From Amycolatopsis pretoriensis (GTDB lineage: Bacteria > Actinomycetota > Actinomycetes > Mycobacteriales > Pseudonocardiaceae): a stretch of DNA of 64,000 bases. The position numbers were made by a program, and so were the translations under genes. The stretch is taken from NCBI RefSeq assembly GCF_900107925.1, contig NZ_FNUJ01000007.1, forward strand, positions 372,001 through 436,000. Direction: 5' to 3'. Shown in pieces: positions 39,800-51,392 of this stretch; the stretch's first letter is position 1, and each line of letters opens with the position of its first letter. Under the pieces are notes generated by a model, which saw only the letters and a program-made list of their open reading frames with translations, ran no database searches and was not told the origin of the DNA.

Positions 39800-40963
39800 A
39801 TGAGCGAGCAGGTGATCGCCGGGGTCCGGGACCTCCTGCCGGTCCTGCGGGAACGGGCCCAGGACACCGAGGACGCGCGGAACGTGCCCGAGGAGTCCGT
39901 CAAGGCCCTGCAGGAGACCGGGTTCTTCAAGATGCTGCAGCCGAAACCGTTCGGCGGCCTCGAATCCGACCCGGTGAGCTTCTACACCGCGGTCAAGCTC
40001 ATCGCGAGCGCGTGCGGGTCCACCGGCTGGGTCGCCTCCATCCTCGGCGTCCACCCGTGGCACGTGGCGCTGTTCGACGCCCAGGCGCAGCAAGAGGTCT
40101 GGGGTGAGGACGAGGACGTGCGGATCTCCTCGTCGTACGCGCCGATGGGCAAGGCGGAGGTCGTCGAAGGCGGCTACCGGCTGTCCGGCCGCTGGAGCTT
40201 CTCCTCCGGCTCCGGTCACTGCACGTGGGTGCTGCTCGGGGGACCCGCGTTCAAGGACGGCAAGCCGGTCGACTTCTGCACGTACCTGCTGCCGATCGCG
40301 GACTACACCATCGTGGACGTCTGGGACACCGTCGGCCTGCGCGGCACCGGCTCGAACGACATCGTCGTCGAGGACGTCTTCATCCCGCAGCACCGCGCGC
40401 TGAGCTTCATCGCGACGTCGAAGTGCAAGGTGCCGGGCCAGGCCGTGAACCCCGGGCCGCTCTACCGGCTGCCGTACGGCTCGGTGCACCCGTCCACGAT
40501 CACCGCGCCGATCATCGGCATGGCGCAGGGCGCGTACGACGCGCACGTCGAGCACCAGCGCAAGCGCGTGCGCGCCGCGTACGCCGGGGAACAGTCCAAA
40601 GAGGACCCGTTCGCCAAGGTGCGGATCGCCGAGGCGGCCAGCGAAATCGACGCCGCGTGGCTGCAGCTGACGCGCAACATCGACGAGCTGTACGAAATGG
40701 CCAAGCGCGAGGAGCGGCTGCCGGCGGACCTGCGGTTGCGCGTCCGGCGCGACCAGGTGCGCGGCACCGAACGCGCGATCGCCGCGATCGACCGGCTCTT
40801 CGAGAACTCCGGCGGCCGCGCGATCCAGCGCGGCACGCCGATCCAGCGCTTCTGGCGCGACGCGCACGCGGGTCGCGTCCACGCGGCCAACGACGCCGAG
40901 CGCGCGTACGTCATGTTCGGCACCGGCGTCTTCGGGCTCCCCGTCGAGAACGCGATGTACTGA
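39800..40963 (+). CDS. hsaA: 3-HSA monooxygenase oxygenase subunit HsaA
   Basis: A 387-residue flavin-dependent monooxygenase of the acyl-CoA dehydrogenase fold: RNVPEESVKALQETGFFKML, QPKPFGGLESDPVSFYTAVK, CGSTGWVASILGVHPWHVAL, FSSGSGHCTWVLLGG, GLRGTGSNDIVVEDVFIPQH. It hydroxylates 3-HSA to the catechol 3,4-DHSA using reduced FMN from HsaB. The order hsaA-hsaD-hsaC-hsaB is the same as in M. tuberculosis. Confidence 0.94.
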   Translation: MSEQVIAGVRDLLPVLRERAQDTEDARNVPEESVKALQETGFFKMLQPKPFGGLESDPVSFYTAVKLIASACGSTGWVASILGVHPWHVALFDAQAQQEVWGEDEDVRISSSYAPMGKAEVVEGGYRLSGRWSFSSGSGHCTWVLLGGPAFKDGKPVDFCTYLLPIADYTIVDVWDTVGLRGTGSNDIVVEDVFIPQHRALSFIATSKCKVPGQAVNPGPLYRLPYGSVHPSTITAPIIGMAQGAYDAHVEHQRKRVRAAYAGEQSKEDPFAKVRIAEAASEIDAAWLQLTRNIDELYEMAKREERLPADLRLRVRRDQVRGTERAIAAIDRLFENSGGRAIQRGTPIQRFWRDAHAGRVHAANDAERAYVMFGTGVFGLPVENAMY

Positions 40964-41808
40964 TGGCCGCTCCGGAAGGCAAGTACGTCCAGGCCGGCTC
41001 GCTGAAGCTGCACTACCACGAGGCCGGCGCCGAACACGCCGAGACGGTGATCCTGCTGCACGGCGGCGGGCCCGGCGCCTCGGCGTGGAGCAACTTCGGG
41101 CGCAACCTGCCGGAGTTCGCCAAGCACTACCGGACGATCGCCGTCGACCAGCCCGGCTTCGGGCGGTCGGACAAGCCGACCGAGCACCCGCAGTACTTCC
41201 GGCACAGCGCGGACGCCGTCCTCGGGCTCATGGACGCGCTGGGGATCGAACGCGCGCACTTCGTCGGCAACTCGCTCGGCGGCGGCGCGGCGGTGCGGTT
41301 CGCGCTGAACCACGGCAAGCGCGCCGGGCGGCTGGTGCTGATGGGACCGGGCGGGCTGAGCGTCAACCTGTTCGCGCCCGATCCGACCGAGGGCGTCAAG
41401 AACCTCGGCAAGTTCGGCGCGAAACCGAGCCGCGAGCGGATGGAAGCGTTCCTGCGCATCATGGTCCACGACCAGGCGCTGATCACCGACGAGCTGATCG
41501 ACGAACGCTTCGCCGCGGCGAACACCCCGGAGTCCCTGGCCGCGATGCGCGCGATGGGGAAGTCGTTCGCCCACCCCGAAACCTACGAAGAAGGCATGCT
41601 CTGGCGCGAAGCCCATCGCCTCCGCCAGCGCGTGCTCCTGATCTGGGGCCGCGAGGACCGCGTCAACCCCCTCGATGGGGCACTCGTGGCGCTCAAGACC
41701 ATTCCGCGCGCGCAGCTGCACGTCTTCGGCGGCTGCGGGCACTGGGCCCAGCTGGAGAAGTTCGACGAGTTCAACCGGCTGGCCCTCGACTTCCTCGGGA
41801 GTTCCTGA
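40963..41808 (+). CDS. hsaD: 4,9-DSHA hydrolase HsaD (meta-cleavage product hydrolase)
   Basis: A 281-residue alpha/beta hydrolase. Oxyanion loop LLHGGGPGASAWSNFGRNLP, VDQPGFGRSDKPTEHPQY, nucleophile FVGNSLGGGAAVRFAL (G-x-S-x-G), Asp in LLIWGREDRVNPLDG and His in FGGCGHWAQLE. It cleaves the C-C bond of 4,9-DSHA after HsaC. It overlaps hsaA by TGATG. Confidence 0.94.
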   Translation: MAAPEGKYVQAGSLKLHYHEAGAEHAETVILLHGGGPGASAWSNFGRNLPEFAKHYRTIAVDQPGFGRSDKPTEHPQYFRHSADAVLGLMDALGIERAHFVGNSLGGGAAVRFALNHGKRAGRLVLMGPGGLSVNLFAPDPTEGVKNLGKFGAKPSRERMEAFLRIMVHDQALITDELIDERFAAANTPESLAAMRAMGKSFAHPETYEEGMLWREAHRLRQRVLLIWGREDRVNPLDGALVALKTIPRAQLHVFGGCGHWAQLEKFDEFNRLALDFLGSS

Positions 41809-42719
41809 TGGGCATCCGGTCACTGGGCTACCTCCGCATCGAAGCCACCGACATGGCGGCCTGGCGCGAGTACGGGCTCAAGGTGCTCGGCATGGTCGAA
41901 GGCAAAGGCTCCGACCTGGAGTCGCTTTACCTGCGCATGGACGACTTCCCGGCGCGACTGGTCATCTCCCCGGGTGCGGCGGACCGGCTGGCCGTCACCG
42001 GCTGGGAGGCGGCCAACGCCGGCGAGCTCGCCGAGATCCGGTCCCGGTTGGACAGTGCTTCCGTGCCCTACAAGGAAGGCACGCCGGAGGAGCTGGCCGA
42101 CCGCCGCGTCGACGAGCTGATCAGCTTCGACGACCCGTCCGGCAACACCCAGGAGGTGTTCCACGGCGTCGCGCTGCAGCACCGGCGCGTGGTGAGCCCG
42201 TACGGCCACCGGTTCGTCACCGGCGAGCAGGGCCTCGGCCACGTCGTCTTGTCCACAAAGGACGACGAGGCGTCGCTGCGGTTCTACCGGGACGTCCTCG
42301 GCTTCCGGCTGCGCGACTCGATGCGCCTGCCGCCGCAGATGCTCGGCCGGCCCGCCGACGGCCCGCCCGCGTGGCTGCGGTTCTTCGGCTGCAACCCGCG
42401 GCACCACAGCCTGGCGTTCCTGCCGATGCCGACGCCGTCCGGGATCGTGCACCTGATGGTCGAGGTGGAGAACACCGACGACGTCGGCCTGTGCCTCGAC
42501 CGCGCGATCCGGCGGAAGGTGCCGATGTCGGCCACGCTCGGCCGGCACGTCAACGACCTGATGCTGTCGTTCTACATGAAGACCCCCGGCGGCTTCGACG
42601 TCGAGTTCGGCTGCGAAGGCCGCCAAGTCGACGACGACAACTGGATCGCCCGCGAAAGCACCGCGGTTTCCCTGTGGGGCCACGACTTCTCGGTCGGCGC
42701 GCGACCCCCGGGCGCATGA
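41808..42719 (+). CDS. hsaC: iron-dependent extradiol dioxygenase HsaC
   Basis: A 303-residue two-domain vicinal-oxygen-chelate dioxygenase. The N-terminal VOC module is non-catalytic. In the second module GLGHVVLST supplies the first His, NPRHHSLAFLP the second and FDVEFGCEG the Glu ligand of Fe(II). It opens ring A of the catecholic steroid DHSA. Start TGATG-coupled to hsaD; stop overlaps hsaB (ATGA). Confidence 0.94.
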   Translation: MGIRSLGYLRIEATDMAAWREYGLKVLGMVEGKGSDLESLYLRMDDFPARLVISPGAADRLAVTGWEAANAGELAEIRSRLDSASVPYKEGTPEELADRRVDELISFDDPSGNTQEVFHGVALQHRRVVSPYGHRFVTGEQGLGHVVLSTKDDEASLRFYRDVLGFRLRDSMRLPPQMLGRPADGPPAWLRFFGCNPRHHSLAFLPMPTPSGIVHLMVEVENTDDVGLCLDRAIRRKVPMSATLGRHVNDLMLSFYMKTPGGFDVEFGCEGRQVDDDNWIARESTAVSLWGHDFSVGARPPGA

Positions 42720-43255
42720 CCTCCGTGGTGGTCGACCAGGCCGGCTTCCGCAGCGTCCTCGGGCACTTCTGCACCGGCGTCACGGTGGTCACCGGCCGCG
42801 ACGGCGACACCCTCGCCGGGTTCGCCTGCCAGTCGTTCGCGGCGCTGTCGCTGGATCCGCCGCTGGTGCTGTTCTGCCCGGCCCGCACTTCGCGGACGTG
42901 GCCGGTGCTGGCGGCGGCGGGGAGGTTCGCGGTCAACGTGCTGGCCGAGGACCAGCAGGAGGTCAGCGCGGTGTTCGGCGCCCGCGGCGAGGACAAGTTC
43001 GCCCGGGTCGGCTGGACACCGGCGCCGTCCGGGGCACCGCTGCTCGACGGCGCGTTGACCTGGATCGACTGCGAGCTGGAAGCCGTCCACGAAGCCGGCG
43101 ACCACTACGTCGTGATCGGCCGCGTGACCGCGCTGGGCGCGCCGTCGGACGCCCGGCCGCTGCTGTTCCACCGCGGCCGGTACGCGGTCACCGAGCCGGC
43201 GAAGGACGCGCTGTCGGCGTTGATGCCGTGGCCGCGTCCGGACGACTGGCTCTGA
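42716..43255 (+). CDS. hsaB: flavin reductase HsaB
   Basis: A 179-residue flavin-reductase domain: FCTGVTVVTGRDGDTLAGFA, CQSFAALSLDPPLVLFCPAR, FAVNVLAEDQQEVSAVFG, GDHYVVIGRV and the terminal LLFHRGRYA. It reduces FMN with NADH for HsaA. It is the last gene of the hsa unit, with a 59-bp gap before the next gene. Confidence 0.93.
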   Translation: MTSVVVDQAGFRSVLGHFCTGVTVVTGRDGDTLAGFACQSFAALSLDPPLVLFCPARTSRTWPVLAAAGRFAVNVLAEDQQEVSAVFGARGEDKFARVGWTPAPSGAPLLDGALTWIDCELEAVHEAGDHYVVIGRVTALGAPSDARPLLFHRGRYAVTEPAKDALSALMPWPRPDDWL

Positions 43256-43314
43256 CGTAACAGCCACGGGGACGCGGGCGACTTCCCGGGAGTCGTCGCC
43301 CGAGGAGGACCGCC

Positions 43315-44361
43315 GTGCAGCTGTCCGGTTTCCCGGCCGCCGAGGTGGAGTTCGACCGGACCGGCGAGCTCGCCGGCGACCGCGGCGCGGCCGTCCGGGC
43401 GCTCGCGGCCGACCCGGCGGTCACCGATCTCGTCGTCCTGACCCACGGCTGGAACGACGACCACCTCGTCGCGCGGCTGCTGTTTTCGGCGCTGGCGGGG
43501 TCGCTGCGCTCGGTTTCGGGTGGGCTGCCGGGCCGGCGGATCGCGTTCGCCTGCGTGCTGTGGCCGTCGCGCAAGCTCGCCGAGGGCGGGGTGGCGGAAC
43601 GGCTGGACCTGCTGCGGGACCTGGTGCCCGAGCAGCGGCTCACGATCGCCGCCGCCGCCGACCTCGTCCCGGCGCTGACCGCCCGCGCGACCGCGCGCAC
43701 GGCGTTCGCCGCGGCGCTGCTGTCGGCCGCCGCCCGCGGCGCGGACGACCACGAGGACGCGTCGACGCAGCTGTTCACGCTCCCCGGCGGCACGGTGATG
43801 GACCGCCTCGGCGCGACGAACTTGCTGGACTTCCTCGCGTACTACGAGCTGAAGGCGCGCGCGGGTGCGGTGGGCGTCCGCGGGCTCGCGCCGTTGCTGG
43901 CAAGCTTCGCCGGACCCAAGATCCACCTCGTCGGCCACGGCTTCGGCGGCCGGTTGATGACGGCGGCGGCCAACGCGGCCGCGTCCGTGGGGACACTGAC
44001 CCTGCTGCAGGCGACCCTCTCGCACCACGCCTTCACCGGCACGTTCCGCCGGATCGTGGCCGACGGGTTGGTGACCGGGCCGATCATCGTCACGCACTCC
44101 GCGCACGACGACGTCGTCGGCGTTCCGTTCACGATCGCGTCCCGGATCGTCGAAGCCGCGTCCGGCCACTTCGGCGCACTCGGGCGCACCGGTGCGCAGG
44201 GGATCGCCGACGCCGGAGAGCTGGTGCCGGTGGGCGGGACCTACCACTGGAAGCCGGGGGTGCCGCACAACCTGCGTGCGAACCGGTTCGTCCGCAGCCA
44301 CACCGATGTCTGCGGGCCCGAGATCGCTCACGCGCTGTGGTCGGCGATCGCGGCGAGTTAA
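43315..44361 (+). CDS. alpha/beta-hydrolase-fold protein lacking the usual nucleophile
   Basis: A 348-residue protein with GTG start and GAGGA upstream. LVVLTHGWNDDHLVARLLFS resembles the oxyanion region, KIHLVGHGFGGRLMTAAANA the nucleophile elbow and IIVTHSAHDDVVGVPF the acid strand. The elbow reads GHGFGG where active hydrolases have G-x-S-x-G, so the nucleophilic Ser is Gly. It may be a non-catalytic or differently acting member. It is probably unrelated to the hsa operon. Confidence 0.65.
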   Translation: MQLSGFPAAEVEFDRTGELAGDRGAAVRALAADPAVTDLVVLTHGWNDDHLVARLLFSALAGSLRSVSGGLPGRRIAFACVLWPSRKLAEGGVAERLDLLRDLVPEQRLTIAAAADLVPALTARATARTAFAAALLSAAARGADDHEDASTQLFTLPGGTVMDRLGATNLLDFLAYYELKARAGAVGVRGLAPLLASFAGPKIHLVGHGFGGRLMTAAANAAASVGTLTLLQATLSHHAFTGTFRRIVADGLVTGPIIVTHSAHDDVVGVPFTIASRIVEAASGHFGALGRTGAQGIADAGELVPVGGTYHWKPGVPHNLRANRFVRSHTDVCGPEIAHALWSAIAAS

Positions 44362-44474
44362 CGCGACCGGGTGGTTGTGCAGGGGTTCACAGGTGGGCCG
44401 CATCCCATTCACGAGAGTAAGCCGAGCCTTCGCGGGCACACTGGTACCCACTTGATGCTTTTCCTGGGAGGAGT

Positions 44475-45083
44475 GTGTCGCGCATGCGTGGGCCCAGCGG
44501 ACGGATCGCCCGGTTCCGGCGCCGGTTGCACCCCGGCCGCAACCCGCTGACCAGGTTCGGCGACCGCGTCGAAGCCGCCCTGCTGGTACTGGTCTTCGCC
44601 GGCGCGCTGCTGGCGCTGCCGTTCGCCGCGGCGTTCGGCTCCGAGACCTACGCCGCGCAGACCGCCCGCGCCGAGCAGGAACGCACGACCCGCCACCCGG
44701 CGACGGCGGTGTCGCTGGCCGCGGCGCCCAACCAGACCTACAGCACCGACGGCGCGGGCGCCCCGGCCGACCAGACGACGGTCCAGGCGGCCTGGTTCGA
44801 CGCCCGCGGAGCCCGGCACACCGGGGACGTCCTGGCCGACGCGGGCAGCCCGGTGGGCACGCACGTGTCGGTCTGGCTGGACCAGCGCGGCGAGCTGACG
44901 AACGAGCCGCTCTCGCCGTCGACGTCGGTGGCCGACGGCATCTTCGCGGCGATCCTGCTGTGGGTGGCGATCACGGGCTCGCTGGCCGGTTTGTACGGAG
45001 CAGGCCGGTTCGCCGTGAGCCGCGTCCACGCGTCGGCGTGGGACCGCGCCTGGGCCGAAGCCCGCCACGACAGCCGGTTCTGA
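44475..45083 (+). CDS. Rv1733c-like two-pass membrane protein
   Basis: A 202-residue protein from GTG 44475 with GGGAGG upstream. RLHPGRNPLTRFGDRVEAAL is the signature start of this mycobacterial/actinomycete family. One membrane segment (about 34-53) follows, then an extracytoplasmic domain (about 55-150) containing TTVQAAWFDARGARHTGDVL, and a second membrane segment (about 155-178). Function unknown; Rv1733c is a dormancy-regulon antigen. Confidence 0.8.
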   Translation: MSRMRGPSGRIARFRRRLHPGRNPLTRFGDRVEAALLVLVFAGALLALPFAAAFGSETYAAQTARAEQERTTRHPATAVSLAAAPNQTYSTDGAGAPADQTTVQAAWFDARGARHTGDVLADAGSPVGTHVSVWLDQRGELTNEPLSPSTSVADGIFAAILLWVAITGSLAGLYGAGRFAVSRVHASAWDRAWAEARHDSRF

Positions 45084-45085
45084 CC

Positions 45086-45340
45086 TCACTTCCAGCGGAA
45101 GTGCACGAACACCCGGCCGAAGTTGTCCTTGTCCTTCTCGACGCGGTGGTAGAGCGCCTTGACGTCCTTGCGCTCGAGGAACCGCAGCACGTGCTTCTTC
45201 AGCTGACCGGACCCTTTCCCGGGGATGATCTCGACCAGCGGCGCCTTCTTGGCGACGGCCTCGTCGATGATCGCCTTGAGCGCCCGGTCGATCTCGCCGC
45301 CGCGGTTGTAGATGTCGTGGAGGTCGAGTTTCAGCTTCAC
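45086..45340 (-). CDS. Smr-domain protein
   Basis: An 84-residue stand-alone Smr (small MutS-related) domain: LKLDLHDIYNRGGEIDRALK (DLH motif), VEIIPGKGSGQLKKHVLRFL (family H/P-G-x-G-S-G-x-L) and FGRVFVHFRWK. Stand-alone Smr domains are nucleases or RNA/DNA-binding proteins. The GTG start overlaps the stop of the metallohydrolase gene. Confidence 0.85.
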   Translation of the reverse strand: MKLKLDLHDIYNRGGEIDRALKAIIDEAVAKKAPLVEIIPGKGSGQLKKHVLRFLERKDVKALYHRVEKDKDNFGRVFVHFRWK

Positions 45341-46398
45341 AGCGCCTGCCACCAGCCGTCGACCGCCGGGGGAGCGGCCACGTCGACGCGCTCGCCCGGG
45401 CGGGGGATGGCCAGCGGCAGGTCCGCCGCCTTCGCCTCGCGCCAGACCCGGTCCGCCGGCTCGCCCCACGGGTGCATCGCCAGCTGGAACGTCGCCCAGT
45501 GCACCGGGACCAGCAGCTTCGCCCGGACATCGATGCCCGCCGCGACGCCTTCCTCCGGGGTCATGTGGATGTCCGGCCAGTGCGGGGCGTACGCGCCGAT
45601 CTGGATCAGGGCCGCGTCGAACGGGCCGTGCGCTTCCCCGATCGCGGCGAACCCGTCGAAGTAGCCCGTGTCACCGCTGTAGAACACGCGGTGGTCCGGC
45701 CCGAGCAGCGCCCACGACGTCCACAGCGTGTCGTCGTTCGAGATGCCGCGGCCGGAGAAGTGCTGGGCCGGCGTCGCCACGAACCGGACCCCGGCGACCG
45801 TCGCGTCCTGGTGCCAGTCGAGCTCGATGATCCGCGACGCGGGGACGCGCCAGCGCTCCAGGTGCGCGCCCACCCCGAGCGGGACCAGGAACGGCGCGTC
45901 GGACGACGTCACCAGATCGCGGATCGTGGCCAGGTCCAGGTGGTCGTAGTGGTCGTGCGAAATGACCACGGCGTCGACGCGGCCGACCTCGGCCAGCGTC
46001 ACCGGCGGCTCGTGCAGCCGCCGCGGGCCGGCGAACGCCGCCGGCGACACGCGGTCGCTCCACACCGGGTCGAGCAGGACGCGGGCGCCGTCCAGCTCGA
46101 TCAGCGCCGACGCGTGGCCGTACCAGGTCAGGTGCAGGCCGTCGGCGGACTCGACCGGCGCCGACGCGACCAGCGGCACCGCGCCCCGGGGTTTGCGCAG
46201 TTCGCGGTGCTCGCCGAAGAACATCTCCCGGAAGATGGTCCGCATCGCCGACGCCGTCATCGGGTGGCGCGGCGCGACGTTGCGGAACACCTTGCCGTCG
46301 AACTGCGGCGACGAGCGGACCCGCTCGGCCCGCGCGCCGGTGGCCTTCCCGCCGAACGCCGCCGGCAGGTCCTTCAACGCCGCGATCGTCTTCCTCAT
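45337..46398 (-). CDS. MBL-fold metallohydrolase (UlaG/NAPE-PLD type)
   Basis: About 353 residues from ATG 46398. The metal-site motif is ISHDHYDHLDLATI (HxHxDH), with FVATPAQHFSGRG, VFYSGDTGYFDGF (Asp) and LLVPVHWATFQLA (last His). The layout with an N-terminal MFFGEHRELRKPRGAVPLV region matches NAPE-PLD/RomA-like proteins. A phosphodiesterase or lactonase activity is likely, substrate unknown. An ATG 45 bases upstream is an alternative start. Confidence 0.85.
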   Translation of the reverse strand: MRKTIAALKDLPAAFGGKATGARAERVRSSPQFDGKVFRNVAPRHPMTASAMRTIFREMFFGEHRELRKPRGAVPLVASAPVESADGLHLTWYGHASALIELDGARVLLDPVWSDRVSPAAFAGPRRLHEPPVTLAEVGRVDAVVISHDHYDHLDLATIRDLVTSSDAPFLVPLGVGAHLERWRVPASRIIELDWHQDATVAGVRFVATPAQHFSGRGISNDDTLWTSWALLGPDHRVFYSGDTGYFDGFAAIGEAHGPFDAALIQIGAYAPHWPDIHMTPEEGVAAGIDVRAKLLVPVHWATFQLAMHPWGEPADRVWREAKAADLPLAIPRPGERVDVAAPPAVDGWWQAL

Positions 46399-46408
46399 GG
46401 GATCGAGT

Positions 46409-47425
46409 CTACGAACGGTTCCTGAGAGGCGCCCCAGCTTCATGCAGGTGGGTGAGCGCCTGCCGGTAGGACTCGACGAGGCTCGTCTGCAGGTAGGGGA
46501 CGCCCAGCTCGGCGCAGTAGGCCTCGACGATCGGCTGCGCCCGCCGCAGGTGCGGCGACGGCATGCTCGGGAACAGGTGGTGCTCGATCTGGTAGTTGAG
46601 GCCGCCGAGGGCGACGTCGGTGACGAGGCCGCCGCGGACGTTGCGGGAGGTCAGGACATGCTTGCGGAGGAAGTCGAGCTCGGGGCGCCCGGTCAGCGTC
46701 GGCATGCCCTTGTGGTTGGGCGCGAAGATCGATCCCATGTAGACACCCCAGAGTCCTTGGTGGACGGCGAAGAACAGCAGCGCCATACCGGGGGAGAGCA
46801 CGGTGAACAAGGCGGTGAGGTAGCCGACGACGTGGACGGCGAGCAGCGCGGCTTCGACACCGCGGCGGCGCAGGCCCGGCTTGCGCACCGCGCGGATCCC
46901 GGACCAGTGCAGGTTCAGGCCTTCGAGCGTCAGCAGCGGGAAGAACAGGAAGGCCTGGTACCGCCCGACGAACTTCGCGACGCCGCTCGCGGTGCGGGCC
47001 TGGTCCTTCGACCACACGAGGATGTCGGGATCGACGTCCGGGTCGAGCTCCTCGTGGTTGGGGTTGGCGTGGTGGCGGGTGTGCTTGTCCATCCACCAGC
47101 CGTAGCTCATCCCGATCCCGAGATTGCCGGCGAGCATCCCGGCGATCTCGGTGGGCCGCCGGCGCCGGAACACCTGCTTGTGCGCGAGGTCGTGCGAGAG
47201 CAGGGCGATCTGCGCGAACATGACGGCCTGGAACGCGGCGACGGCCAGCTGCCACCACGAGTTCCCGAGCAGCGCGAAGGCGACCCAGCCCCCGGCGAAC
47301 AGCCCGCCGACGACGGCGAACCGGGCGGTGTAGTACCCGGGCCGCCGCACCATCAGGCCGGCGGCGGAGATGCGGTGGCTCAGCCGGGCGAAGTCACTGC
47401 CGGTGCTGATCTCTGTCGTGGTCAC
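46409..47425 (-). CDS. membrane fatty acid desaturase (DesA3-like)
   Basis: A 338-residue integral membrane protein with four or five hydrophobic segments and the three histidine boxes of acyl-CoA desaturases: LLSHDLAHKQ (HxxxH), DKHTRHHANPN (HxxHH) and YQIEHHLFPSMP (QxxHH). It introduces a double bond into acyl chains, with electrons from an external reductase. GTG 47425 was chosen since the upstream frame is not protein-like. Confidence 0.9.
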   Translation of the reverse strand: MTTTEISTGSDFARLSHRISAAGLMVRRPGYYTARFAVVGGLFAGGWVAFALLGNSWWQLAVAAFQAVMFAQIALLSHDLAHKQVFRRRRPTEIAGMLAGNLGIGMSYGWWMDKHTRHHANPNHEELDPDVDPDILVWSKDQARTASGVAKFVGRYQAFLFFPLLTLEGLNLHWSGIRAVRKPGLRRRGVEAALLAVHVVGYLTALFTVLSPGMALLFFAVHQGLWGVYMGSIFAPNHKGMPTLTGRPELDFLRKHVLTSRNVRGGLVTDVALGGLNYQIEHHLFPSMPSPHLRRAQPIVEAYCAELGVPYLQTSLVESYRQALTHLHEAGAPLRNRS

Positions 47426-47528
47426 GCACCCGAGTCTTCGCGGTAGGGGACCGCGCCGGAACCCGGACCGCACCAGGCAATTTGCGGGGGCCCGCCCTAC
47501 CACGGCTTCTGGTATGGGCCCCGCCGGT

Positions 47529-47570
47529 CGTGAGTGGCAGTTCGGGTTCTAACCCGAATTGCCACTCACG
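47529..47570 (-). terminator. terminator-like stem-loop after the UvrA-like gene
   Basis: cgtgagtggcagttcgggtt (47529-47548) and aacccgaattgccactcacg (47551-47570) pair over 20 bases with one G-T and a 2-base turn. It lies five bases past the stop of the minus-strand ABC gene. No T-run is present, typical of high-GC actinobacteria. Confidence 0.65.
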
Positions 47571-47575
47571 AGGCG

Positions 47576-49929
<2,354 letters not shown>

Positions 49930-49933
<4 letters not shown>

Positions 49934-50169
49934 CGGGGCTCCAGGACTCGGTCGAAGGCGGGGGTGCGGACGGCCCGCTGGTAGGCGTGGGGGGACTGCC
50001 CGTAGGCGAGCCGGAACCGGTGGGTCAGGTGCTCGGTCGTCATCCCGGCGTCGCGGGCGAGCGCATCGAGGTCGACGGTCCCCTCACGGCCGATGCGGTC
50101 GCGAACGCGGCGCAGCAGCACCAGTTCGCGGAAGTGCTCACGGGCGGCGGCGGTCAGGCCGAGACACAT
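49930..50169 (-). CDS. truncated AraC-type HTH protein
   Basis: Seventy-nine residues: LRRVRDRIGREGTVDLDALA, RDAGMTTEHLTHRFRLAYGQ and SPHAYQRAV form only the first half of an AraC DNA-binding domain. The second HTH, present in the paralogue at 51810-52253, is missing. It starts 16 bases inside the end of the MFS gene and overlaps the UvrA-like start (ATGA). It may be a duplicate that decayed or a dominant-negative partner. Confidence 0.65.
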
Positions 50170-51392
50170 GTCGATTCCCTTTCTCGGGTGAGCACGGCGC
50201 GGGCCGCGATCGGGAGCAGCAGCAACGTCAGCACGCCCGACAGCACGAGCCCGCCGGTGCTGCCGGCCAGTTCGATCAGCGGGCCGCCGAGGGCCAGGCC
50301 CAGGGGAGCGGCCACCGTGGCTCCGGTCGTCCACAGCGTCACGACCTGCTGCTGTTCGCCGGGGGCGAGCCCCGACTGCAAGAAGCTGTAGGCGACCGGC
50401 GTGAACGGCGCGTACACCAGGCCGCCCAGGGCGAAGACGACCAGCGCGAGCGTGAGGTTGCCGGTGAACGCGAGCGCGATCGGGCACAGCGCCCACAGGC
50501 CGATGATCGCGACCAGCAGCGGCCGTTGCGGCAGGTTCCGGAGCCGGCTGACCAGCGCGGCGCCGACGAACGCGCCGACCCCGAGCGCGCCCCACAGCAG
50601 CCCCAGACCGGACGCGCCCGCGTGTAGCGTCCCGCTCACGTACAGCGGGAGGGCCACTTCGATGGGCATGTACAGGAAGTTGAAGAAGAACTCGACGACC
50701 AGCAGCCGCGCGGCCACCGGGCGCCGCCGCAGGATCCGCCAGCCGGACGTCTTCGGCTCGCGCAGGGCGTCCGGGCCTTCGGCCGCGCGCGGCACGAACA
50801 CCGCCGTGGCCGCGAGCAGGACCAGCGCGCCGGCCGCGTCGAAGAAGAGCGCGTAGCCCGCGCCGGCCGTCGCCACGACGAGCCCGCCCAGCACCGGCCC
50901 GGCGATGTAGAGGGCGAACGTGGTGTTCAGCCCGAGCAGGCCGTTGACCGAGAACCGCCCGGCCTCGCCCGCCGCGGACGTCGCCAGGAGCCGGCGGCTG
51001 CTCGACCCGGCGAGCCGGAACGTCGCACCGAAGAGCAGCCCGAGGATCAGGACGGGCAGCGTGAGCCGCCCGATGACGGCCAGGACGCCGAGCGCGGCGA
51101 AGGTGAGCGACCGCAGGACGCAGTCGACGACCAGCAGGGTGCGCGGCGGGACGCGCACGCGGCCCAGCCCGATGGCCAGCGCGAGGACGGTCGACAGCAC
51201 GAACGGCGCGGCCTCCACCAGCCCGATCGCGATCGCCTTCGGGACGCCGCCGTGCAGCGACAGCGTTTGCACGGGCATCGCGACGATGATCATCCCGGTG
51301 CCGACGTTGGCCAGCAGGTCCCCCAGCAGCAGCCCGGCCACGCGCCGGTCCCGCAGGACCTGGCGGTAGGACCGGGCCGCGACCTCGGTCAG
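50154..51392 (-). CDS. MFS transporter
   Basis: About 412 residues with 11-12 membrane segments, an RVRVPPRTLLVVDCVLRSLT loop and a C-terminal half beginning PVAARLLVVEFFFNFLYMPI; the layout matches the MFS_3/enterobactin-exporter type. The start is uncertain: a CTG at 51392 overlaps the upstream TGA (CTGA), while the first GTG (51341) would cut into the first helix. Probably a drug or metabolite exporter working with the UvrA-like protein and VOC protein of the operon. Confidence 0.78.
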   Translation of the reverse strand: MTEVAARSYRQVLRDRRVAGLLLGDLLANVGTGMIIVAMPVQTLSLHGGVPKAIAIGLVEAAPFVLSTVLALAIGLGRVRVPPRTLLVVDCVLRSLTFAALGVLAVIGRLTLPVLILGLLFGATFRLAGSSSRRLLATSAAGEAGRFSVNGLLGLNTTFALYIAGPVLGGLVVATAGAGYALFFDAAGALVLLAATAVFVPRAAEGPDALREPKTSGWRILRRRPVAARLLVVEFFFNFLYMPIEVALPLYVSGTLHAGASGLGLLWGALGVGAFVGAALVSRLRNLPQRPLLVAIIGLWALCPIALAFTGNLTLALVVFALGGLVYAPFTPVAYSFLQSGLAPGEQQQVVTLWTTGATVAAPLGLALGGPLIELAGSTGGLVLSGVLTLLLLPIAARAVLTRERESTCVSA

